NCBI RefSeq assembly: GCF_947500125.1
Contig: NZ_CANMRA010000007.1
Location: 62,001-126,000, forward strand
Source: an uncultured Kocuria sp.
Lineage (GTDB): Bacteria; Actinomycetota; Actinomycetes; Actinomycetales; Micrococcaceae
Direction of reading: 5' to 3'
Length of the DNA stretch: 64,000 bases
Positions within the stretch are counted from its first letter, which is position 1. Each line of letters opens with the position of its first letter. Positions 53,848 through 63,088 of the stretch are shown in pieces. The notes below the pieces were generated by a model. It was not told where the DNA came from, did not search any database, and saw nothing but the letters and a program-made list of their open reading frames with translations. Both the position numbers and the translations under genes were made by a program.

Positions 53848-55157
53848 CGCGCCGACAGACCGCTCCGCCGCCCGCGCACGACGACGCCGTCCGAGCCGGG
53901 CAGCTCGCCCGGCGCTTCGCGGAGGTGTACGGCCACGCCCCCGACGGCGTGTGGCGGGCCCCGGGCCGGGTGAACCTCATCGGGGAGCACACCGACTACA
54001 ACGACGGCTTCGTGCTCCCGTTCGCCATCGACCGCTCCGCCATGGTCGCCGTCCGGCTGCGCCGCGGCCCCGGGTCGGCGCAGGAGCACGAGCAGGAGCG
54101 CGGGCAGGAGCTCGGAGGGGAGAAGGAGCACGCGCAGGAGCCCGGACCGGAGCACGGAGAGGGACAGGAGCCGGCCGCACACGACGTCGTCGACCTGGCG
54201 TCCACCTGGGCCCCGGACGGCTCCGGGCTGTCCCGGGCCCGGTTCCGGGTCCCCGACCTGGCCCCGGGGACGGTGCCCGGGTGGGGGGCCTATCCGGCCG
54301 GGGTCGTGCACGTGCTCGCCGGCCTCGACGGGGTGCAGGTGCCCGGCTTCGAGCTGCTGCTGGACTCGACCGTCCCGGTGGGTGCGGGCCTGTCCTCCTC
54401 CCACGCCGTGGAGGTCGCCACGATCGTGGCGCTCGACGACCTGCTGGGGTTGGGCCTGGACCGCCCTGCGATGGCGCGGCTGACGCAGCGGGCGGAGAAC
54501 GAGTTCGTCGGGGCCCCGACCGGGATCATGGACCAGTCGGCCTCTCTGCGGGCCCGGGCCGGTGCCGCGCTGTTCCTGGACTGCCGCAGCCAGGAGGCCG
54601 AGCTCGTGCCGCTGCCGGTGGCCGAGCACGGGCTCGCGGTGCTGGTGCTCGACACGGGAGTCGCCCACTCCCACGCCGACGGCGGCTACGCCGCGCGCCG
54701 CGCCGCCTGCGAACGCGGGGCCGCCGCCCTCGGCGCGGCCTCCCTGCGCGACGTCCCGGAACAGGCCGACCTGACCGGGCTCGACGAGGAGACCGCCCGC
54801 CGGGTCCGGCACGTGCTGAGCGAGAACCGCCGGGTGCTGGAGACCGTCGAGCGGCTGCGGGCCGGGGACGTCACCGGCATCGGGGAGCTGCTGACCGCCT
54901 CCCACGCCTCGCTGCGGGACGACTACGAGGTGTCCTGCCCGGAGCTGGACCTCGCCGTGGACACCGCGCTGGCCGCGGGGGCCGTGGGCGCGCGGATGAC
55001 CGGCGGCGGCTTCGGCGGCTCGGCGATCGCCCTCGTCCCCGGGGCGCGGGCGGAGCAGGTCCGGAGCGCCGTCGCGGAGGCCTTCGCGGACGAGGGCCTC
55101 CGGGCGCCGGACGTCTTCGCCGTCGTGCCGGGGGAGGGCGCCGGCCGGGTGCGGTGA
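53844..55157 (+). CDS. galK: Galactokinase with Glu/Gln-rich insertion
   Basis: Phosphorylates galactose in the Leloir pathway. The 437 residues include motif 1 GRVNLIGEHTDYNDG, motif 2 PVGAGLSSSH near 178-188 (His where most have Ala), catalytic Asp D230 in GIMDQ, and motif 3 TGGGFGGSAIAL. The odd part is an insertion at about residues 77-113, rich in Glu, Gln, Gly and His and made of CAGGAG-like units, in a loop of the N-lobe. The gene is the last of the operon and has a small GC hairpin (55160-55175) just after it. No galE or epimerase is in the window. Confidence 0.94.
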   Translation: MTRRQTAPPPAHDDAVRAGQLARRFAEVYGHAPDGVWRAPGRVNLIGEHTDYNDGFVLPFAIDRSAMVAVRLRRGPGSAQEHEQERGQELGGEKEHAQEPGPEHGEGQEPAAHDVVDLASTWAPDGSGLSRARFRVPDLAPGTVPGWGAYPAGVVHVLAGLDGVQVPGFELLLDSTVPVGAGLSSSHAVEVATIVALDDLLGLGLDRPAMARLTQRAENEFVGAPTGIMDQSASLRARAGAALFLDCRSQEAELVPLPVAEHGLAVLVLDTGVAHSHADGGYAARRAACERGAAALGAASLRDVPEQADLTGLDEETARRVRHVLSENRRVLETVERLRAGDVTGIGELLTASHASLRDDYEVSCPELDLAVDTALAAGAVGARMTGGGFGGSAIALVPGARAEQVRSAVAEAFADEGLRAPDVFAVVPGEGAGRVR

Positions 55158-55233
55158 CGGGCTCCGCCCGGAGCCGCCGGTCACGAACATGACACGGGTC
55201 ACGTCCGCGGAGGCCGCGTGCCAGAATGACCGC

Positions 55234-55686
55234 ATGAGCAACCCCATGAACATCTCCGGGCACAACCCCGACAAGGAGGCCCGGGCGCACCGGCCCCCGG
55301 TCACGGAGCTGTCCCCGGAGCAGTGCTGGGAGCACCTCTACAGCGCGCGCTTCGGCCGGATCGCCACCATGGACGGCGACGAGATCGAGATCACCCCGAT
55401 CAACCTCGTGGCCGACGACGAGAAGATCTACTTCCGCACGGCCAGGGGCACCAAGCTGCTGCACCTGATGCTCAACGAGCACGTCGCCGTGCAGGTCGAC
55501 CAGGCGCAGGGCGGGGAGGCGTGGTCCGTGATCGTGCGCGGCACGGCCCGTCAGCTGACCGACCCGGAGGAGACCGCCCGGGTGGACGAGCTGCCGCTGC
55601 GGCCGTGGGTCGAGACCACCAAGCTCGAGTACGTCGAGGTGGTCCCCCGGAAGGTCACCGGCCGCGTGTTCCATCTGGGCCACTGA
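55234..55686 (+). CDS. PNPOx-like flavin/FMN-binding fold protein
   Basis: A 150-residue split-barrel protein of the pyridoxamine 5'-phosphate oxidase-like group. The core motif is FGRIATMDGDEIEITPIN and YFRTARGTKLLHL. The C-terminus ends EYVEVVPRKVTGRVF. Such proteins bind FMN, F420 or nothing; the enzyme reaction is not deducible. It has a close relative at 58551-58988, separated by two other genes. ATG 55234 gives a Met-rich polar start. Confidence 0.85.
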   Translation: MSNPMNISGHNPDKEARAHRPPVTELSPEQCWEHLYSARFGRIATMDGDEIEITPINLVADDEKIYFRTARGTKLLHLMLNEHVAVQVDQAQGGEAWSVIVRGTARQLTDPEETARVDELPLRPWVETTKLEYVEVVPRKVTGRVFHLGH

Positions 55687-55758
55687 CCCGGCGCCCCGTG
55701 CCGGGGGCCGCACTGGGGCCCGGCGCCGGGGGCCCCGCCGCGCTTGTAGCCTTGACCC

Positions 55759-56721
55759 GTGGCACAGCACCGGATCGTCCTGCACTACGTCTTCACCCTG
55801 CTTCCCGACCCCACGGCCGTGATGCTCTGGCAGCGCGCCCTGTGCGAGGGCCTGGGCCTGCGCGGTCGGATCATCGTCTCCCCGGACGGTCTCAACGCCA
55901 CCGTGGGCGGTGAGGTCGGGGCGCTCAAGCGCTACGTCCGGAGCACCCGCTCCTACCCCGGTTTCCGGGACACGGTGTTCAAGTGGTCCGACGGCTCGGC
56001 CGAGGACTTCCCGCGGCTGTCGGTCAAGGTCCGGGACGAGCTCGTCTCCTTCGGCGCGCCCGGCGAGCTCGAGGTCGACGAGCACGGCGTCGTCGGCGGC
56101 GGCACCCGACTGTCCCCCGCCGAGGTGGACGAGCTCGTGGCCCGCCGCGGCGAGGACGTCGTGTTCTTCGACGGCCGCAACGCCCACGAGGCGCGGATCG
56201 GGCGCTTCCGCGGGGCCGTGGTCCCGGACGTGGCGCACACCCGCGACTTCGTGGCCGAGCTGGACTCCGGGAAGTACGACCACCTCAGGAGCCGGCCCGT
56301 GGTCACCTACTGCACCGGCGGGATCCGCTGCGAGGTGCTCTCCGCTCTGATGCGCAACCGGGGCTTCGAGGAGGTCTACCAGCTCGACGGCGGCATCGCC
56401 GAGTACGGCCGCGAGCGCGGGGACCGGGGGCTGTGGGAGGGATCCCTCTACGTCTTCGACCGGCGCATGCACGTGCGGTTCACCCCGGCCGCGGTCACGA
56501 TCGGGCGCTGCGACCGGTGCGCCGGCCCCGCGAACCGCTTCGTGAACTGCGCGGACGCGTCCTGCCGCGCCCTCGTCCTCGCGTGCCCCGCCTGCCAGGC
56601 GGAGCACCCGCAGCTCACGTGTCCCGCGGGGTGCGGGACCGCCCCGGCGTCCGACGACGACGCCCCGGTCGCCTCCCTGCCCGCCCCGGGCCTCATGCCC
56701 ACGCCGGGGGGCGCAGCGTGA
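55759..56721 (+). CDS. trhO: TrhO/YceA rhodanese-family protein (tRNA hydroxylation)
   Basis: A 320-residue protein of the UPF0176 family, whose E. coli member TrhO hydroxylates uridine 34 of certain tRNAs. The N-terminal ferredoxin-like part (about 1-95) is followed by a rhodanese domain with active-site Cys C185 in YCTGGIRCE. The C-terminal part has a zinc-like cluster [19 protein letters not shown]. The GTG start follows TTGACCC. It overlaps the next gene by GTGA. Confidence 0.92.
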   Translation: MAQHRIVLHYVFTLLPDPTAVMLWQRALCEGLGLRGRIIVSPDGLNATVGGEVGALKRYVRSTRSYPGFRDTVFKWSDGSAEDFPRLSVKVRDELVSFGAPGELEVDEHGVVGGGTRLSPAEVDELVARRGEDVVFFDGRNAHEARIGRFRGAVVPDVAHTRDFVAELDSGKYDHLRSRPVVTYCTGGIRCEVLSALMRNRGFEEVYQLDGGIAEYGRERGDRGLWEGSLYVFDRRMHVRFTPAAVTIGRCDRCAGPANRFVNCADASCRALVLACPACQAEHPQLTCPAGCGTAPASDDDAPVASLPAPGLMPTPGGAA

Positions 56722-58376
56722 GCCCGCACGGCACCGGTCCCTCCGCGGTCCCGGCCTTCTCCCGGGTCCCGGGAACCCCGGTCTCCGACGACCCGCGGGC
56801 GCCGGCGGAGCTGCACGACGCCCTCCGCCGGACGGGCTTCACCCACGACCGCGTGGCGGAGCTGCTGGGCGAGGCCGCGATGGACGCGCTCGCACGGGAC
56901 CAGGCGGTGCCGGCCCTGCGGGTGCTCGAGCCGGCCCTCCGCACGCCCGGGCACCCGGACCGGGGTCTCGCCGGGATCGTCGCCCTCTTCCTGCTGGGGC
57001 GCACCGTCCCCGCGGAGGCGCTCGCCCCCGCCCCGGTGCGCCCGGAGCAGCTCCTGGCCCTGGGCCTCGCCGAGGAGACGGCCGGCGGCCTGCGCTCCAC
57101 CGTGGACCTGCGCCCCCACGCCTCCGACGACGGGACGGAGCTGTACGTCGCGAGCGACCTCGGCGAGTCCCAGCGGCCCGGCGTGCTGCGCCGCGACCAC
57201 GTGCTGGGCATCGGGCAGGCGTCCCTGACGCTGGCGCAGACGACCGACCGCCGCCGGGTGGGCCGCGCCCTGGACCTGGGGACCGGCTGCGGCATCCAGA
57301 CGTTCCACCTGCTCGCCCACGCGGGGCACGTGACCGCGACCGACGTCTCGGACCGGGCGCTGGGCTTCACCCGGTTCAACCTGCTGCTCAACGCCCGGGC
57401 CCTGGGCGTCGACCCCGGCCGGCTCGAGGACCGGGTGAGCCTGCGGGCGGGCTCCCTGCTGGACCCCGTGCGCGGCGAGCAGTTCGACCTCGTGGTGTCC
57501 AACCCGCCGTTCGTCATCACCCCGCGCCCCGCCGGGGAGAGCCCGCAGGACCGCTACACCTACCGGGACGGCGGACTGGCGGGGGACCGGATCGTGGCCG
57601 ACCTCGTGCGCGAGCTGCCCGGGGTCATGGCCCCCGGGGCCACCGCCCACCTGCTCGGCAACTGGGAGGTGCTCGCCCCGCGGTCCGGGGACGCGCGGCC
57701 GGCCGCCGAGCGCTGGTCGCTGCGGCCCGAGCAGTGGGTCCCCGAGGGCATCGACGCGTGGTTCGTCCAGCGGGAGCTGGCCACTCCGGAGGAGTACGCC
57801 GAGACGTGGCTGCGGGACGCGGCAGAGTCCCGCGACCTCGACCGCTACGAACGCGCCTACCGCGCCTATCTCGACGACTTCGCCGCCCGCGGCGTCGAGG
57901 CCGTGGGCTTCGGGATGATCCGCCTCCGCCGCCCCGGCCGGACCCGTCCCGGGGACGTGCTCCGCCGCTTCGAGCACGTCCCCCACCCGGTCCAGCAGCC
58001 GCTCGCCCCCGCGCTCGCGGCGACGTGGGAGCGGGCCGACTGGCTCGCGGCGCACCCGCAGGACTGGCCGGACACCCGGCTCGTGGCCGCCGAGGACGTC
58101 ACCGAGGAACGCCACCAGCGCCCCGGTGCGGAGCACCCCGGCGTGATCCTGCTCCGGCAGGGGGCCGGGCTGCGCCGGACCGTGGTGCTCTCGAGCGAGG
58201 CCGCGGGCTTCGCCGGGGCCTGCGACGGCGAGCTGAGCGCCCGGCAGATCCTCGGGGCGCTCGCCGCCCTGCTGGACTGGTCGGGCGACGAGCGGCAGCG
58301 GCTGACCGAGGAGGTCCGCCACCTCGTGCTCGACGGCTTCCTCGTGCCGCAGGAGCCGGTGCCGTCCCCGGCGTGA
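56718..58376 (+). CDS. SAM-dependent methyltransferase (DUF7059/PrmC-like)
   Basis: A 552-residue methyltransferase. An N-terminal helical region (about 25-150, like DUF7059) precedes the Rossmann core with SAM motif ALDLGTGCG (D186) and NPPF at N262, the catalytic motif of N-directed methyltransferases that modify amino groups in nucleic acids or glutamine side chains. A further domain of about 200 residues follows. Target unknown. GTG 56718 overlaps the trhO stop. A 13-bp tandem repeat begins 12 bases after the stop. Confidence 0.85.
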   Translation: MSPHGTGPSAVPAFSRVPGTPVSDDPRAPAELHDALRRTGFTHDRVAELLGEAAMDALARDQAVPALRVLEPALRTPGHPDRGLAGIVALFLLGRTVPAEALAPAPVRPEQLLALGLAEETAGGLRSTVDLRPHASDDGTELYVASDLGESQRPGVLRRDHVLGIGQASLTLAQTTDRRRVGRALDLGTGCGIQTFHLLAHAGHVTATDVSDRALGFTRFNLLLNARALGVDPGRLEDRVSLRAGSLLDPVRGEQFDLVVSNPPFVITPRPAGESPQDRYTYRDGGLAGDRIVADLVRELPGVMAPGATAHLLGNWEVLAPRSGDARPAAERWSLRPEQWVPEGIDAWFVQRELATPEEYAETWLRDAAESRDLDRYERAYRAYLDDFAARGVEAVGFGMIRLRRPGRTRPGDVLRRFEHVPHPVQQPLAPALAATWERADWLAAHPQDWPDTRLVAAEDVTEERHQRPGAEHPGVILLRQGAGLRRTVVLSSEAAGFAGACDGELSARQILGALAALLDWSGDERQRLTEEVRHLVLDGFLVPQEPVPSPA

Positions 58377-58380
58377 GCAC

Positions 58381-58439
58381 CGTCCTGCGCGCAGGACGGG
58401 TGCGCAGGACGGGTGCGCGGGACGGGTGCGCAGGACGGC
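58381..58439 (+). repeat. 13-bp tandem repeat (4 units) plus 18-bp palindrome
   Basis: Units starting at 58389, 58402, 58415 and 58428 read GCGCAGGACGGGT or one-base variants. CGTCCTGCGCGCAGGACG at 58381-58398 is a perfect palindrome that overlaps the first unit. The block lies between the methyltransferase and the second PNPOx-like gene and is noncoding. Confidence 0.85.
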
Positions 58440-58550
58440 GCGCGGAGGGAGTCGCGCCGTGCGGGGGCGTGGGCCGGGAAGCCCCGGGCCGAGCCGTTGT
58501 GGGCGGATGAGCAGGCGGCGCCGCGGCGCCGGGGGTGGAAGGATGGGGGC

Positions 58551-58988
58551 ATGAGCATCGGAGACAACCTGAACCCCATCAAGACCCTGGACAAGGACAC
58601 CGTCTGGGAGCTCCTCGAGAAGCACCCGTTCGGCCGGCTCGCCGTGGAGGCCGCCGGACTGGTGGACATCTTCCCGGTGAACTACGTGGCCCACCAGCAC
58701 AAGCTGTACTTCCGCACCGCGCAGGGGTCCAAGCTCTCGAGCCTCATCGTCAACGACCAGGTGGCGTTCGAGATCGACGAGGTCTCGGAGGACGACGTCG
58801 TGCGCTCCGTGGTGGTCCACGGGCGGGCCCGCCGGCTCGAGACGCGCGCGGAGGTGGACGCCGCGGAGGAGCTGCCGCTGAAGCCGTGGGCGCCCACGCT
58901 CAAGTACAACTTCGTGGTCATCGACGTGGAGACCGCCACCGGCCGCGAGTTCACGATCGGCGAGGAGCCCGAGCGCTACCCCTCCTGA
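58551..58988 (+). CDS. Second PNPOx-like split-barrel protein
   Basis: A 145-residue protein related to the one at 55234. It has FGRLAVEAAGLVDIFPVNY, LYFRTAQGSKLSSL and PLKPWAPTLKYNFV, the matching blocks of that gene. ATG 58551 lies behind GGATGGGGGC; a longer frame upstream crosses the 13-bp repeat and is rejected. The two paralogues share a fold but not their flanks, so they are not a recent duplication. Confidence 0.85.
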   Translation: MSIGDNLNPIKTLDKDTVWELLEKHPFGRLAVEAAGLVDIFPVNYVAHQHKLYFRTAQGSKLSSLIVNDQVAFEIDEVSEDDVVRSVVVHGRARRLETRAEVDAAEELPLKPWAPTLKYNFVVIDVETATGREFTIGEEPERYPS

Positions 58989-59198
58989 GCCCGGCACCGG
59001 CCGCCCGGACCCGCCCGCGCGCCGGGCGACCGGGCGCCCCGCCCGGGGCCGCCGTCGTCCCCGGGGGCACCGCCGCGCGGGGGTTGACGGCGGTGAGGCG
59101 TTATGGTGGAGCGCAACGGCGGGCCGACGTCCGCCCGTTCGACCCGACGTCCAGCAGCGCCGCGGCCCGCGGCACCGCGGACCGCAGCAAGGAGTACC

Positions 59199-62060
59199 GT
59201 GCCAACGAAGGCCACCCAGAGCCCGGGAACGGGCAAGAGCCTGCTCATCGTGGAGTCCCCCTCCAAGGTCAAGACCATCGCCGGGTACCTCGGCGACGCC
59301 TACGAGGTCGAGTCCTCGATGGGGCACATCCGTGACCTCCCGCAGCCCTCGGAGCTGCCGGCGGAGCTCAAGAAGGGGCCCTACGGCAAGTTCGCGGTGG
59401 ACGTGGAGCACGGCTTCGAGCCGTACTACGTGGTCAACCCGGACAAGAAGAAGAAGGTCACCGAGCTCCGGCGCAAGCTCAAGGACGCCGACGCCCTCTA
59501 CCTCGCCACCGACGGCGACCGCGAGGGGGAGGCCATCGCGTGGCACCTCCTGGAGGTGCTCAAGCCCAAGATCCCCGTCTACCGGCTGACCTTCTCCGAG
59601 ATCACCCGCGAGGCCATCGAGCGGGCCTTCGGGGAGCTGCGCGAGCTGGACCAGGACCTGGTCGACGCGCAGGAGACCCGGCGCATCCTGGACCGGCTCT
59701 ACGGCTACGAGATCTCCCCGGTGCTGTGGCGCAAGATCGCCTCGGGCCTGTCCGCCGGGCGCGTGCAGTCCGTGGCCACGCGCCTGGTCGTGGAGCGGGA
59801 GCGCCAGCGCATGGCGTTCGTGCCCGCCGACTACTGGGACCTCAGCGGGACGTTCGCCCGCACCGACGGCGAGGACGCCGGCACCGCCTTCAGCGCCCGG
59901 CTCTCCTCCGTGGACGGCAAGCGGGTGGCCGGGGGCCGCGACTTCGGGGACGACGGCGTGCTCAAGGGCGCCGCCGACAAGCTCGCGCACCTGGACGAGC
60001 AGGCGGCCCGCGAGCTGGCCGTCGGCCTCGAGGACGCGGCGTTCGCGGTCCGGTCGCTGGAGACCAAGCCGTACACCCGCCGCCCGGCCGCGCCGTTCAC
60101 GACCTCCACGCTGCAGCAGGAGGCCGCGCGCAAGCTGCGCTTCACCTCCCGCACCACCATGCAGGTGGCGCAGAAGCTGTACGAGAACGGCTACATCACC
60201 TACATGCGCACCGACTCCGTGGCGCTGTCCGACCAGGCGGTCACGGCCGCCCGGCGCCAGGCCACGGAGCTCTACGGCGCCGACTTCGTGCCCGGCTCCC
60301 CGCGGCTCTACAGCTCCAAGTCGAAGAACGCCCAGGAGGCGCACGAGGCCGTGCGCCCCGCGGGGGACTCCTTCCGCACCCCGAACCAGGTCCGCGGCGA
60401 GCTCTCCGCGGACGCCTACCGGCTCTACGAGCTGATCTGGAAGCGCACCGTGGCCTCCCAGATGGCCGACGCCAAGGGGTCGACGGCGACCGTGCGGCTC
60501 GGGGCGACCTCGTCCACGGGCCGGGACGCCGAGTTCTCCGCGTCCGGCACCGTCATCACGTTCCGCGGCTTCCTGGCCGCCTACGAGGAGGGCCGGGACG
60601 AGGACCCCGCCACCGACAAGGACGGCGGCAAGGACGGCAAGGACGGCGACAAGCGGCTCCCGCGGATGGCGGAGGGCGACCGCCTGGACGCCACCGACGT
60701 CGAGGCCGACGGGCACCGCACCTCGCCCCCGCCGCGCTACACCGAGGCGTCCCTCGTCAAGGTCCTCGACGAGCTCGGCATCGGCCGGCCCTCGACCTAC
60801 GCGGCCGTCATCTCCACGATCATGGACCGCGGCTACGTCCGGGTGCGCGGCTCCGCGCTGATCCCCTCGTGGACCGCGTTCTCCGTGGTGCGCCTGCTCG
60901 AGGAGCACTTCTCCGACTACGTGGACTACGACTTCACGGCGGAGATGGAGGAGGGCCTCGACCGGATCGCCCGCGGTGAGGAGGACAGCACCGACTGGCT
61001 GCAGGACTTCTACTTCGGCTCCCAGGGCCACGAGAACGGGCTCAAGCCCATCGTGGACGACCTCGGCGAGATCGACGCCCGCGCCGTGAACTCGATCCCC
61101 GTGACCGAGGACATCACCCTGCGGGTCGGCAAGTTCGGCCCCTACCTCGAGATCGCCGGGGCCCTGGACCCGGAGACCGGGGAGCTCACCGACCCGATCC
61201 GGGCGAACGTGCCGGAGGACCTCGCCCCCGACGAGCTCACGCCCGACAAGGCCCGCGAGCTCATCGAGACCGGCAAGGCGGACGGCCGGGAGCTCGGCCG
61301 CGACCCCGTGACCGGGCGCGCCATCGTGGCCAAGGACGGCCGCTACGGGCCCTACGTCACCGAGGTGATCCCCGAGCCCACCGCCGAGGAGCTCGCGGCC
61401 CAGCCCGTCGAGTACTACAAGAACGGCAAGCCCAAGCCCCCGAAGAAGCCGGTCAAGGAGAAGCCCCGCACGGGCTCCCTGCTGTCCACGATGACCCTGC
61501 AGGACGTGACCCTCGAGGACGCCCTCAAGATCCTGTCCCTGCCGCGCACGCTGGGCACGGACGCCGAGGGCAACGAGATCACGGTGCAGAACGGCCGGTT
61601 CGGCCCCTATCTCAAGAAGGGCAGCGACTCGCGCTCGCTGCAGTCCGAGGAGCAGCTGTTCACGGTCACCCTCGACGAGGCCCTCGCGATCTACGCCCAG
61701 CCCAAGCAGCGCGGCCGCGGCAGCGCCAAGCCGCCGCTCGCGGACCTGGGTGCCGACCAGATCACGGAGCGGCCCATGGTGATCAAGGACGGGCGCTTCG
61801 GCCCGTACATCACCGACGGGGAGACCAACGTGACGGTCCCGCGCGGTGAGACCGTGGAGCAGATCACCCCGGCGCGCGCCAGCCAGCTGCTCGCGGAGAA
61901 GCGGGCCCAGGGCCCGGCGCCGAAGAAGACGGCACGCTCCTCGGCGAGGTCGTCGGCCAAGGGGACGACGAAGAGCAGCACGACGAAGACCAGCACGAAG
62001 AAGAGCACGGCCAAGAAGCCCGCGGCGGCCAAGTCCGCCCGCGCCGGGTCCAAGGGCTGA
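59199..62060 (+). CDS. topA: DNA topoisomerase I (type IA)
   Basis: Relaxes negative supercoils. The 953-residue protein starts at GTG 59199 behind AAGGAG. The TOPRIM domain has LLIVESPSKVKT and ATDGDREGEAI; the active-site Tyr is Y335 in YITYMRTDS. The insert around 465-485 carries a Gly/Asp/Lys repeat. The C-terminus replaces zinc fingers by repeated GKFGPYLE/GRYGPYV blocks, as in actinobacterial enzymes, and ends in a Lys/Ser/Ala/Thr-rich tail likely to bind DNA. Confidence 0.97.
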   Translation: MPTKATQSPGTGKSLLIVESPSKVKTIAGYLGDAYEVESSMGHIRDLPQPSELPAELKKGPYGKFAVDVEHGFEPYYVVNPDKKKKVTELRRKLKDADALYLATDGDREGEAIAWHLLEVLKPKIPVYRLTFSEITREAIERAFGELRELDQDLVDAQETRRILDRLYGYEISPVLWRKIASGLSAGRVQSVATRLVVERERQRMAFVPADYWDLSGTFARTDGEDAGTAFSARLSSVDGKRVAGGRDFGDDGVLKGAADKLAHLDEQAARELAVGLEDAAFAVRSLETKPYTRRPAAPFTTSTLQQEAARKLRFTSRTTMQVAQKLYENGYITYMRTDSVALSDQAVTAARRQATELYGADFVPGSPRLYSSKSKNAQEAHEAVRPAGDSFRTPNQVRGELSADAYRLYELIWKRTVASQMADAKGSTATVRLGATSSTGRDAEFSASGTVITFRGFLAAYEEGRDEDPATDKDGGKDGKDGDKRLPRMAEGDRLDATDVEADGHRTSPPPRYTEASLVKVLDELGIGRPSTYAAVISTIMDRGYVRVRGSALIPSWTAFSVVRLLEEHFSDYVDYDFTAEMEEGLDRIARGEEDSTDWLQDFYFGSQGHENGLKPIVDDLGEIDARAVNSIPVTEDITLRVGKFGPYLEIAGALDPETGELTDPIRANVPEDLAPDELTPDKARELIETGKADGRELGRDPVTGRAIVAKDGRYGPYVTEVIPEPTAEELAAQPVEYYKNGKPKPPKKPVKEKPRTGSLLSTMTLQDVTLEDALKILSLPRTLGTDAEGNEITVQNGRFGPYLKKGSDSRSLQSEEQLFTVTLDEALAIYAQPKQRGRGSAKPPLADLGADQITERPMVIKDGRFGPYITDGETNVTVPRGETVEQITPARASQLLAEKRAQGPAPKKTARSSARSSAKGTTKSSTTKTSTKKSTAKKPAAAKSARAGSKG

Positions 62061-62110
62061 GCCGCCCCGCACGCGCGGGACGGACACGGAACTCGAAGGA
62101 GCACCACGGC

Positions 62111-63088
62111 ATGCGTCTCGGAGTCCTCGACGTGGGGTCGAACACCGTCCACCTCCTCCTGCTCGACGTCTACCCGGGCTCCCGGCCCGAGCCGTACGCG
62201 TCCCACAAGCTCGCCCTGCGGCTGGTGCAGTACCTCGACGCGGACGGCAACATCTCCGACGCCGGCCGGGACGCCCTCACGGCTTTCGTGGTCGAGGCCC
62301 GGGACTTCGCCGTGGACAACCGGGCCGAGGACTTCCTGGCGTTCGCGACCTCCGCGATCCGCGAGGCCGGCAACGGGGCGGAGGTGCTGGACCACGTGCA
62401 GTCGCGCTCCGGCGTCACCCTCACGGAGCTGGCCGGGGACCAGGAGGCGGCCGTCACCTTCTTCGCGGTGCGCCGCTGGTTCGGCTGGGGCGCGGGGACC
62501 GTCCTGGACCTCGACATCGGCGGCGGGTCCTTCGAGATGGCCCTGGGCGACAACGCGCTGCCCACCGTGGCGACCTCCGTGCCGCTGGGCGCGGGGCGGC
62601 TCACCCGCACGTTCATCGCCGGTGACCTCGCGACCCCCAAGGAGATGAAGGCGCTGCGCAAGCACGTGCGCCAGGAGCTCAAGCCCGCGGTCGCCCGGGT
62701 CCGGGCTGCGGGGGAGCCCACCTGCGTGGCCGGGACCTCGAAGACCTTCCGCTCCCTGGCCCGGATCTGCGGGGCCGCGCCCTACGCCATGGGGCCCTAC
62801 GTCCCGCGGACCCTGCACCTGGAGGACCTGCGGCTGTGGACCCGCCGGATGGAGGCGATGACCCCGGACGAGCGCGCCGAGCTGCCCGGGGTCTCGCCCG
62901 CCCGGGCCCAGCAGATCCTCGCCGGGGCCGTGGTGGCCGAGTCCGCCATGGACGCCTACGGCGTCGAGTCGATCCGGATCTGCCCGTGGGCGCTGCGCGA
63001 GGGACTGATCCTGCGCCGCCTGGACCAGCTGAACAGCCACTCCGACGTCCGCACCGTGGACCCCCGGCACCTGGTGGGTGCGGCATGA
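62111..63088 (+). CDS. Ppx/GppA family phosphatase
   Basis: A 325-residue exopolyphosphatase/guanosine pentaphosphatase-like protein. The actin-like phosphate-binding motifs are GSNTVHLLLLD near residue 9, TSAIREAGN, and DIGGGSFEMA near residue 139. At this length it lacks the HD domain of the long Ppx, matching the actinobacterial short type (Ppx1/2-like). GAAGGAG precedes ATG 62111. It overlaps the next gene by ATGA. Confidence 0.92.
   Translation: MRLGVLDVGSNTVHLLLLDVYPGSRPEPYASHKLALRLVQYLDADGNISDAGRDALTAFVVEARDFAVDNRAEDFLAFATSAIREAGNGAEVLDHVQSRSGVTLTELAGDQEAAVTFFAVRRWFGWGAGTVLDLDIGGGSFEMALGDNALPTVATSVPLGAGRLTRTFIAGDLATPKEMKALRKHVRQELKPAVARVRAAGEPTCVAGTSKTFRSLARICGAAPYAMGPYVPRTLHLEDLRLWTRRMEAMTPDERAELPGVSPARAQQILAGAVVAESAMDAYGVESIRICPWALREGLILRRLDQLNSHSDVRTVDPRHLVGAA

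Noticed and set aside
58413-58550. N-terminal extension of the second PNPOx-like protein
   Set aside because: The extra 46 residues are encoded by the 13-bp repeat and resemble no protein, while ATG 58551 starts at the conserved region.
55234-58988. The two PNPOx-like genes as a recent tandem duplication
   Set aside because: They share fold motifs but are clearly diverged, and two unrelated genes lie between them.
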